Positions 32,796-38,674 of a stretch of 38,674 nucleotides of DNA are shown here, in pieces. Every line of letters begins with the position of its first letter. Position 1 is the first letter of the stretch. Under the pieces are notes generated by a model. The model made no database searches. It was not told the origin of the DNA and saw only the letters and a program-made list of their open reading frames with translations. The DNA is from Acidimicrobiia bacterium (GTDB lineage: Bacteria; Actinomycetota; Acidimicrobiia; Spongiisociales; UBA11373). Both the position numbers and the translations under genes were made by a program. The DNA is taken from contig JAJCYA010000018.1 of NCBI GenBank assembly GCA_029263095.1, positions 1 to 38,674 on the forward strand. Reading direction: 5' to 3'.

Positions 32796-34004
32796 ATGCC
32801 AGTTCCCGGCAGTCGGTTGCTCTCGCTCTACGATTGGGTGATGGTCTCCGTCGCGGTCCACGCGTTGGAGGGGGTAGTGCTGGCACTGGTCGCCTACAAC
32901 GCCATAGTGGCGCTGTGGGCTTGGCCGGCGCCGCGCCGTTCGCCGGTCGGCTCCCGCAGGCGACGCTTTCGGATCCTCATTCCGGCTCATGACGAGGCAA
33001 CGGTGGTCGGTCGAGTCATCGAGGATCTCGACCTCCAGGAGTACCCGACGGAGCTCGCCACCACATGGGTTATTGCCGACCGCTGCACCGACGCGACTGC
33101 AGAAGTCGCCCACAACGCCGGCGCCGTTGTTGACGAACGCACCACCGGCACCGAAAGCAAAGGGAGCGCCCTGCAATGGCATCTGGAGCGCTACCCGTTG
33201 CGTGAAGACGAGAACCTGGTGGTCGTGGACGCCGACAACCGGCTCCCCACCGACCTGCTCGCATGCTTTGCCGATGCTCTGGATGACGGCCACCACACCC
33301 TCCAGGCGTATCTGGACGTCAGCAACCCAGACGCCTCACTGTTGGCCACCGCCGGGGCAGTCTCCTACTGGGCCAGCAACAGGATGGTCCAACAGGCACG
33401 GCGACGTCTCGGATGGTCCGCCGATCTTGGGGGCACCGGCATGTGCTTCAGCAGCGAAGCGGTCCGGCACTCCGGAGGGTTCGCCGACTCGTTGACGGAG
33501 GACTCAGAACTCGGCGTTCGTCTGGCTCTGGACGGCATCCCGGTTATGTGGATGCACGAGCTGCGCATCCACGACGAGAAGCCCGAAAGCCTCGGCGTTG
33601 CGGTCCGCCAGCGGGCCCGATGGGCGGCCGGCAAACGAGTAGTCGCCCGTCACCATGCCCTCCGACTCATCTGGAGATCACTCACCCGACGCTCCATGGC
33701 GCTGTTCGACCTGGCGCTGCGACTCATCCAACCGGGGAGGACATTCCTGGCCCTGCTGTCCGGGGTGGCCCTGCTCGTCACCATTCTCGTCTCGGACCCG
33801 GTGCTGTTTCCGACCTGGGTTTGGGCAACCGCGACGGCCATCCAGCTCGGGCTGCCGATCGCATTCCTGATCAGAGACGGAGTGTCCATGCACTACGTGG
33901 CACGATTCCCACTGCTCACCCTGCTCGCCGTGCTGTGGATCCCAATCCGAATCACCAGCCGCCTCACATCCGGCTGGTATCACACGCCGCATGGTGGGGA
34001 TTAG
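32796..34004 (+). CDS. Membrane-associated glycosyltransferase family 2 (processive type)
   Basis: A 402-residue GT2 with a hydrophobic N-terminal helix (about 17-42) and two to three C-terminal membrane segments (310-385). The GT-A domain shows RFRILIPAHDEATVVGRVI (57-75), ADRCTDAT, the DXD VVVDADNRLP (142-151), DLGGTGMC, TEDSELGVRL (234-243) and RQRARWAAG (271-279). The D, D, TED and QxxRW motifs are those of cellulose and hyaluronan synthase-like enzymes, which make a beta-linked polymer or transfer to lipid carriers at the membrane. Start ATG 32796; ATG 32841 would remove only the first 15 residues. It is flanked on both sides by palindromic repeats. Confidence 0.9.
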   Translation: MPVPGSRLLSLYDWVMVSVAVHALEGVVLALVAYNAIVALWAWPAPRRSPVGSRRRRFRILIPAHDEATVVGRVIEDLDLQEYPTELATTWVIADRCTDATAEVAHNAGAVVDERTTGTESKGSALQWHLERYPLREDENLVVVDADNRLPTDLLACFADALDDGHHTLQAYLDVSNPDASLLATAGAVSYWASNRMVQQARRRLGWSADLGGTGMCFSSEAVRHSGGFADSLTEDSELGVRLALDGIPVMWMHELRIHDEKPESLGVAVRQRARWAAGKRVVARHHALRLIWRSLTRRSMALFDLALRLIQPGRTFLALLSGVALLVTILVSDPVLFPTWVWATATAIQLGLPIAFLIRDGVSMHYVARFPLLTLLAVLWIPIRITSRLTSGWYHTPHGGD

Positions 34005-34021
34005 GTCTGGTGGAGGCCCGG

Positions 34022-34182
34022 AATCCCCCCCACCAGCTCGCTCCGCTCGCTGACTCCCCCTCCAAGGGGGAGTAGTTCCAGAATGAAAAGACCAGACCGC
34101 TCAACTTCCTGCCTGACTTCCTGTCCAACAACTCTCCCCTCTGGGGGGAGTCAAACGGCGGAGCCGTTTGGTGGGGGGTTCT
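34022..34182. repeat. Palindromic repeat element, full copy of 161 bp
   Basis: Same ends and hairpins as the copy at 32638, with a longer middle (GAATGAAAAGACCAGACCGC and on). The internal hairpin reads AAACGGCGGAGCCGTTT, with one change in the loop. It follows the GT2 stop by 17 bases. Confidence 0.9.
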
Positions 34183-34197
34183 GCTCTGACTCAAGGG

Positions 34198-34268
34198 ATC
34201 CCCCCCACCAGCTCGCTCCGCTCGCTGACTCCCCCTCCAAGGGGGAGTAGTTCAGATCGGGGGGTTCT
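34198..34268. repeat. Palindromic repeat element, short deleted copy
   Basis: Only the left arm (ATCCCCCCCACCAGCTCGCT to GGGGGAGTAGTTCAGA) and the last GGGGGGTTC remain, 15 bases after the preceding copy. The right end contains the stop codon and last five codons of the DUF559 gene on the minus strand. Confidence 0.85.
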
Positions 34269-34620
34269 TTCCTCTCAGTCGGTCTAGCTCGTCGGATATC
34301 TCGCCCACCACGCCGTCCAGATCGCGGATCACATCCCAACTCCAGAACCGCTGCACCGTAAAGCCAACCGACCGCAGAAAGGCGTCGCGCTTTGCGTCAT
34401 ACAGTCCACCGTGCTGCGATCCGTCGGACTCGACGATCAGGTTGTGCTCGAGGCACACAAAGTCCACGATGTAGCGCCCAATCGGATGCTGACGACGGAA
34501 GTGGACACCGAGCTCGCCGTTCCGCAAGCACCACCACAGCAGCGTCTCAGCATCGGTCGCGTCGTGCCGCATTCGACGCGCAAACCTTCGCTGCCAACTG
34601 GGGACTCTATGGCTTGGCAT
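34252..34620 (-). CDS. DUF559 (Vsr-like endonuclease fold) protein
   Basis: About 122 residues matching the DUF559 family, a small PD-(D/E)XK/Vsr-like nuclease fold: RRMRHDATDAETLLWWCLRN, HFRRQHPIGRYIVDFVCLEH, LIVESDGSQHGG, and GFTVQRFWSWDVIRDLDGVV. The acidic residues of IVDFV and LIVESDG and the FRRQ/IG segment are the expected active-site positions. The frame is open to 34749, but residues encoded beyond 34667 are only translated repeat sequence, so ATG 34620 is preferred (GTG or ATG choices nearby are possible). Its last codons (KNPPI, stop) lie inside a deleted palindromic repeat. Family members are common, of unknown role, and often suspected to be mobile-element or DNA-repair nucleases. 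Confidence 0.85.
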   Translation of the reverse strand: MPSHRVPSWQRRFARRMRHDATDAETLLWWCLRNGELGVHFRRQHPIGRYIVDFVCLEHNLIVESDGSQHGGLYDAKRDAFLRSVGFTVQRFWSWDVIRDLDGVVGEISDELDRLRGKNPPI

Positions 34621-34666
34621 CCTTCGATCAGTACATCGGGCGGATGGGCGGGTCAATCCCCTTCGG

Positions 34667-34800
34667 ATCCCCCCCACCAGCTCGCTTTGCTCGCTGACTC
34701 CCCCTCCAAGGTGGAGTAGTTCAGACTGGCCAACTTCTCTTCTGACCACTCTCCCCTTTGGGGGGAGTCAAACGGCGTAGCCGTTTGGTGGGGGGTTCTG
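34667..34800. repeat. Palindromic repeat element, full copy of 134 bp
   Basis: It runs from ATCCCCCCCACCAGCTCGCT to GGTGGGGGGTTCTG, with AAACGGCGTAGCCGTTT as the inner hairpin and a mutated left hairpin (CCTCCAAGGTGGAG). It lies 47 bases upstream of the DUF559 start and 72 bases before the second 2-epimerase gene. Confidence 0.9.
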
Positions 34801-34853
34801 TTCTGAACTTTCCCGCCACCCAATCCTTACCACGGCGTAGGGCTCAGATCGCT

Positions 34854-34871
34854 TACTATTGGGTACCGCCC
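34854..34871 (+). promoter_or_regulatory. -10 box before the second 2-epimerase gene
   Basis: TACTAT (34854-34859) lies 12 bases before ATG 34872, so the mRNA would have a leader of only about six bases and no ribosome binding site. No convincing -35 is visible. Confidence 0.4.
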
Positions 34872-35981
34872 ATGAAGCTTCGTCATCAAGCCCTGCCGCC
34901 GCGGTCCGTTCTGGTGATACTGGGGACCCGTCCCGAGATCATCAAGCTGTCACACGTGATCCGATTGCTCGGTCCGGCCGCCACCATCTTTCACACCGGA
35001 CAGCATTACGACGTGGGACTCTCCAAAACCCATTTCGAGGCATTCCACCTCCCCGAGCCGGACGGAACACTCGAAGTCGGCGGGCTGACGCGCGGAGCAC
35101 AGATCGGGCGCGCCGTCGATGGTCTCGAGGCATACCTGCGGAGTTCACCCGCATCGGTTGTGGTGGTACAAGGCGACACCAATTCGGCGCTGGCAGGCGC
35201 CATAGCCGCCAACGTCACCGAGACGCCGCTCGTCCACGTCGAGGCCGGGTTGCGCAGCTTCGACCGTCGCATGCCCGAGGAGCACAATCGAGTCCTGGCC
35301 GACCACCTGGCCGACTCCTGCTGTGCCCCCACCGACCTCAACAGGTCAAATCTTCTCGCCGAGGGCATCGAGGAGGAGCGGATCACCGTTACCGGCAACA
35401 CGATCGTCGAGGCGGTCGAGTCACTACTCCCCGAATCCAACGCCCGAGCCGAACTGCTGCGCCGATTTGGGGTCGAACCCGGTCGCTTTGCGCTCACCAC
35501 ATTTCACCGGCCCGAAAACGTCGATGACCCAGAGACTCTGCGCCAGATCCTGCTGGCGCTCCAATCGCTCTCCCTACCGGTGATCTTCCCAATGCATCCC
35601 CGCACCGGCCACAGCATCGCCCAGGCCGGTCTGGCACACCTCACCGAAGGAATGCATGTGGTGGAACCTCTCGCCTACCCCGAATTCCTCGGCCTCGCCG
35701 CCGAGTCCGCCCTCCTGATCTCCGACTCGGGCGGGCTCCAAGAGGAGGCCTCGATCCTCAAACGCCCGGCACTGGTGGTACGCCGATCAACCGAACGACC
35801 GGAGGTGCTCGGGACGTTTGCCAGCATGGTGACAACCGGTCCGGCCGTAGCCGAGGTGGCTCACTCGTGGCTGGCCGACATCGACGAGCGGCACGCCCAC
35901 CTGGCTCAGGTCGCCAGCCCCTACGGTGATGGCTCGGCGTCGGCCACCACCGTGGACGCCATCGGCGATCTCATCAGCTGA
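34872..35981 (+). CDS. wecB: UDP-N-acetylglucosamine 2-epimerase, second copy
   Basis: A 369-residue member of the non-hydrolysing 2-epimerase family: LVILGTRPEIIKLSHVI (14-30), HTGQHYDVGLS, VQGDTNSALAGA, HVEAGLRSFDRRMPEEHNR, FHRPENVDD, FPMHPRTGHS and SDSGGLQEEASIL with RRSTERPE. The frame is open from 34758, but its first residues are translated repeat; ATG 34872 with a -10 box directly upstream is preferred. It diverges strongly from the copy at 18295 (the classical GDTNSALAGA and FDRRMPEE are conserved here, versus GDVNATLGAA and GDWSMPEE there), so the two may use different UDP-HexNAc substrates. It converges with the ABC exporter genes, eight bases away. Confidence 0.92.
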   Translation: MKLRHQALPPRSVLVILGTRPEIIKLSHVIRLLGPAATIFHTGQHYDVGLSKTHFEAFHLPEPDGTLEVGGLTRGAQIGRAVDGLEAYLRSSPASVVVVQGDTNSALAGAIAANVTETPLVHVEAGLRSFDRRMPEEHNRVLADHLADSCCAPTDLNRSNLLAEGIEEERITVTGNTIVEAVESLLPESNARAELLRRFGVEPGRFALTTFHRPENVDDPETLRQILLALQSLSLPVIFPMHPRTGHSIAQAGLAHLTEGMHVVEPLAYPEFLGLAAESALLISDSGGLQEEASILKRPALVVRRSTERPEVLGTFASMVTTGPAVAEVAHSWLADIDERHAHLAQVASPYGDGSASATTVDAIGDLIS

Positions 35982-35988
35982 TACCCGC

Positions 35989-36732
35989 TCAGCCGGCGGA
36001 ATCGACACTGTCCTCGTAGGCGGCGACCACATCCTCAGTAGGGCCGATCATGCGGGCCCTGCCGTGATCCATCCACAGAACGCGGTCGCACATCTGGCGG
36101 ATCGTCGGCAATGAGTGGGACACCACCACCACACTGCTGCCACTACGGATCATCCGATCGATCCGCCTTTCCGACTTGGTCAGGAACTCCCGATCACCGA
36201 CCGCCAGGACCTCATCGACCAACAGGATGTCGGCATCGGCGTCGGTGGCAACCGCAAACCCAAGCCGAGCAACCATCCCCGACGAGAACGCCCGCAGCGG
36301 GACATCTATGAAGTCATCGAGCCCGGCCCAGGCGATGATCTCGGGGAGTCGCTCCAGCATTGTGGTGCGGGACCGGCCCAGCAAGGCCCCATACAACATC
36401 ACGTTCTCGCGGGCGCTGGACTCGGGATGGAATCCGGCACCCAGCGCGATCATGGCGGCCAGATTGCCGCGCACCACGACTCGTCCCTCGGTTGGGGGGA
36501 GAATCCGAGCGATCAGCTTCACCAGGGTCGTCTTGCCGGCGCCGTTCGGCCCGATCACCCCCAGAACCTCGCCGCGATCCAGTGACAGGTCGATGCCGTC
36601 CACGGCCCACAACAACTCGTGGTCCACCTGGCCCTTGAAGAGATGGATGGCGAACTCCTTGAAGGTACCCACCCGCTGCTTGTCGATGCGGTAGGCAAGG
36701 CGCACACCGGTGAGATCGATCGCGGTACTCAC
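35989..36732 (-). CDS. Polysaccharide ABC transporter ATP-binding protein (Wzt-like)
   Basis: A 247-residue ATPase of the Wzt/TagH/KpsT group. N-terminal YRIDKQRVGTFKEF, Walker A GPNGAGKTT, AMIALGAGFHPESSARENV (the polysaccharide-exporter variant of the Q-loop region), signature RAFSSGMVARLGFAVA, Walker B ILLVDEVLAVGD and the switch histidine VVVSHS. The frame is open to 36756, but GTG at 36732 overlapping the permease stop (GTGA) is preferred. It lacks the C-terminal carbohydrate-binding domain of some Wzt proteins, so export is probably not gated by a modified chain end. With the permease it should move a lipid-linked or finished polymer across the inner membrane. Confidence 0.93.
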   Translation of the reverse strand: MSTAIDLTGVRLAYRIDKQRVGTFKEFAIHLFKGQVDHELLWAVDGIDLSLDRGEVLGVIGPNGAGKTTLVKLIARILPPTEGRVVVRGNLAAMIALGAGFHPESSARENVMLYGALLGRSRTTMLERLPEIIAWAGLDDFIDVPLRAFSSGMVARLGFAVATDADADILLVDEVLAVGDREFLTKSERRIDRMIRSGSSVVVVSHSLPTIRQMCDRVLWMDHGRARMIGPTEDVVAAYEDSVDSAG

Positions 36733-37547
36733 AGCCGCACCACCACGTCGCGCCAATTACGCGAGAACACCCATACCCCTACGGCGAGAGCCACCACTCC
36801 ACTCCCCAGGGTCACCCCCAGCGACACCCAGGAGAACGGACCGCCGTACGAGAACGCCCGGAAGATCACAAGGTGGTGGTACACCGGGTTGATCTCGATG
36901 ACCCACTGCCAACGCTCCGGGATGATGCTGATCGGATAGAAGGTCGCCGAGAGGTACATCACCAGCATCGTCAGAACACGCACGAGGTCGAGAACGTCGT
37001 AGAAACGCACCGCCACCGATGCCACCAACAGGCCCAACCCGGCAACGAACATCAACATGGCGACGATGCTGATCGGCACCAGTAGGAAGGTCCACGGCAC
37101 CCCGACACCCTGAATCAGCAGTATCAGGATGAGCGGAATGAGGCTGATACCGAAGTTGACTGCCGCAGCGATCGCAGCGGCAAACGAAAAGACATCGGGC
37201 GGTACGTGCACCTTGGCCAGGATGCCGCGACCGGCCACGATCCCCTCCCCGGCGGCGGTCACCCCCTGCGAAAAGAACCCGGCGTGAAGCACCCCGGCCG
37301 TCAAATACACGATGAACGGAGCGCCTCCACCGTCGCGGCTAAAGATCTGCGAGAAGACCAGCCAGAACACGCCGATGGTGAACAACGGGTTGAGCAGTGT
37401 CCACCACACGCCCAGAACCGACCGCTTGTAGCGCAGCGTCAGCTCCCTGGCGACCAGCAGCCGCAGCAGGCTGCGGTACTCCCACAGATGGCGCAATTCG
37501 GCCAGCGGCAGACGGCGCTGCGATGAGTCGTAGGTCGATACGGCCAT
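36729..37547 (-). CDS. Polysaccharide ABC transporter permease (Wzm-like)
   Basis: A 272-residue ABC-2-type permease with six membrane helices. The N-terminal amphipathic segment LRLLVARELTLRYKRSVLGV followed by WWTLLNPLFTIGVFWLVFS is the Wzm/TagG signature, and the C-terminal ATFYPISIIPERWQWVIEIN and YHHLVIFRAF match too. It is followed by the ATPase with a four-base overlap. The GT gene upstream on the same strand ends 52 bases before it, so the three may form one operon; a TAGCAT box at 37572-37577 could provide an extra promoter. Confidence 0.93.
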   Translation of the reverse strand: MAVSTYDSSQRRLPLAELRHLWEYRSLLRLLVARELTLRYKRSVLGVWWTLLNPLFTIGVFWLVFSQIFSRDGGGAPFIVYLTAGVLHAGFFSQGVTAAGEGIVAGRGILAKVHVPPDVFSFAAAIAAAVNFGISLIPLILILLIQGVGVPWTFLLVPISIVAMLMFVAGLGLLVASVAVRFYDVLDLVRVLTMLVMYLSATFYPISIIPERWQWVIEINPVYHHLVIFRAFSYGGPFSWVSLGVTLGSGVVALAVGVWVFSRNWRDVVVRL

Positions 37548-37599
37548 TGGAGTCCGCCGGACGGGCGGCCGATGCTACTCCCGACGGTCCGATGCCAGC

Positions 37600-38674
37600 T
37601 CAGTCGGGAACTCGCACCAATCCGAGGTGCTCCAAGCTTGCCAGCAATGGGGCAACCCGAGCATCCCACGAGGCTTCATCTGCTGCGGCCACCATGGCGC
37701 GCCGCTCTGCCCGGTCCCGTTCGAGAGCGTGTCCGATGGCCCGAGTGAACTCATCGGCGTCGGCGGCAACCGAGACTCCCACGACGTCGTGGCAGGCCGG
37801 TAGCGGGGTCGCCACCACCGGTACTCCCGCGGCCAGATATTCATACATCTTCAAAGGATTGACCGCATTCGTCAGATCGTTCATCCCAAACCAGATCGTC
37901 CCCACATCGAACGCCTGGACGTATCCGGCGATCTCGTCACTAGGCCGCTCCCCCAGGAAGCTGACGTTCCCCAACGCCTCCAGGCGTCTCACTCGTCCTC
38001 GCACCTCTGGGGCAACCGGTCCGACCACCACGAACCACCACTGCTGGTTCGCACTCGCCACCGACTCGAACAGATCGAAGTCGAACCAGTGCGCCACCGC
38101 TCCGTGGTAGCCCACCACCGGACGATCGGCGGGCAGATCGGCCGGATGTGGTTGGGCAGTCCCAAACCGACGGGGGTCCACGCCGTTTTCGACGAGCAAC
38201 ATGTCAGCCCGCTCATCGGAATGCTTGTCGACCAACACCGGGGATGAAGCGATCACAACATCGGCGGCGCTCATCACCACTGAATGGTGGGCTCGCACCC
38301 GCCGTTCCTCAGGCATCCCCACTTCCTCAGCGTCAAAGATCGACAGGTCGTCGAGTAGGTCGTATACGACCACCGGGTCCACAAACCGGTCGAACAGGGT
38401 GCGCACGCCGGCGTAGTGGGCGTACAGGATCGGGTGATCGCGGGGGACACCCCGCAACGACCGCACGATCCTGATGCCCTCCGGGGTCACACACTCGGCG
38501 GAGCGGGAGTCCACGAAGTATGTGGGATGCCCGGCCTCGGCAAGAGCAGCCAGAAGGTACTGGGGCCGCTGTCGCATCGAGGACCACCGCAACCAGGTCG
38601 GCAGGTAGACCACCGGGCGCTTGCTCCCCGCAGGCGGTGAGGCGGCCCGAGGGCGCCCCAGAATCGCTTCCAGA
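37600..38674 (-). CDS. Glycosyltransferase (GT-B, family 4-like), start possibly beyond window
   Basis: A GT-B enzyme of at least 337 residues. WLRWSSMRQRPQYLLAALA near the N terminus is typical of the 'W-x-x-x-x-QRP' group of cell-wall glycosyltransferases; the donor-binding part shows VVGYHGAVAHWFDFDL, VSFLGERPSDEIAGYVQ and NPLKMYEYLAAGVPVV. A GTG at 38613 gives a normal N terminus, but the frame stays open through the window edge (20 more codons), so a longer or fused protein cannot be excluded. It lies upstream of the ABC exporter pair on the same strand, probably in one operon. Confidence 0.88.
   Translation of the reverse strand, partial: LEAILGRPRAASPPAGSKRPVVYLPTWLRWSSMRQRPQYLLAALAEAGHPTYFVDSRSAECVTPEGIRIVRSLRGVPRDHPILYAHYAGVRTLFDRFVDPVVVYDLLDDLSIFDAEEVGMPEERRVRAHHSVVMSAADVVIASSPVLVDKHSDERADMLLVENGVDPRRFGTAQPHPADLPADRPVVGYHGAVAHWFDFDLFESVASANQQWWFVVVGPVAPEVRGRVRRLEALGNVSFLGERPSDEIAGYVQAFDVGTIWFGMNDLTNAVNPLKMYEYLAAGVPVVATPLPACHDVVGVSVAADADEFTRAIGHALERDRAERRAMVAAADEASWDARVAPLLASLEHLGLVRVPD

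Noticed and set aside
31243-34800. CRISPR array
   Set aside because: The repeats are long, palindromic at several levels and separated by whole genes, not by regular spacers; no cas genes are present.
1-38674. tRNA, rRNA, riboswitch or integrase/attachment site
   Set aside because: None could be recognised by eye. A covariance-model scan would be needed to exclude small RNAs.

Overview
The window is a GC-rich stretch of a bacterial chromosome, about 38.7 kb, devoted almost entirely to making, modifying and exporting a complex cell-surface polysaccharide. Frequent GTG/TTG starts, start/stop overlaps such as GTGA and TTGA, TANNNT boxes directly in front of start codons (leaderless transcription) and a Thr/Pro-rich tether in one membrane protein suggest an actinobacterium, perhaps of the Acidimicrobiia. 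That placement is inference; no rRNA or housekeeping marker is present.

Layout. (1) 1-5683, minus strand: the start of a GT10-like glycosyltransferase, then a tightly packed acyl cassette, in transcription order ACP, SDR ketoreductase, MBL-fold hydrolase, ketoacyl synthase III, AMP-ligase and GNAT acyltransferase. The set looks able to build a short (3-hydroxy)acyl group on ACP and put it on a sugar. (2) 5767-13278, plus strand: ChbG-type deacetylase, decayed ISL3 and IS110-like transposase remnants, a WaaE-like GT2, an FkbM methyltransferase, a Gfo/Idh/MocA oxidoreductase with an N-terminal extension, and a two-domain MDR + Gfo/Idh/MocA oxidoreductase. (3) 13309-17086, minus strand: heparinase II/III-like lyase, NAD-dependent epimerase and WbuB-like GT4 in one overlapping operon. 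(4) 17223-20745, plus strand: WecA/MraY-like priming transferase, UDP-GlcNAc 2-epimerase and UDP-sugar 6-dehydrogenase, i.e. lipid priming and a likely UDP-ManNAcA supply.

(5) 20746-31229 is a mosaic. Three sugar modules (a minus-strand Gmd + ColD-like + ColC/Fcl-like set pointing to GDP-colitose; a plus-strand RfbF + RfbG + reductase set for a CDP-6-deoxyhexose; and a frameshifted second gmd) are separated by copies of one junction sequence. The junction is the last part of the UDP-sugar dehydrogenase gene, a short promoter spacer, and the beginning or interior of a GH26-like/PEGA protein gene. The intact GH26-like gene lies at the far right (29268-31229). It seems that sugar modules were repeatedly inserted or rearranged next to this junction, leaving fossils.

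(6) 31230-38674: a tethered membrane protein, a processive-type GT2, a DUF559 endonuclease-like gene, a second UDP-GlcNAc 2-epimerase, a Wzm/Wzt-type ABC exporter pair and a GT open to the window edge. The left part of this region is punctuated by at least five copies or fragments of a palindromic, hairpin-rich repeat of about 70-160 bp with CCCCCCACCA...TGGTGGGGGG ends, which also contributes the 3' end of the DUF559 gene.

Together: WecA-like priming, nucleotide sugars of three chemistries (UDP-, GDP-, CDP-linked), several glycosyltransferases, acyl and methyl decoration, ABC export, and secreted or envelope carbohydrate-active proteins.
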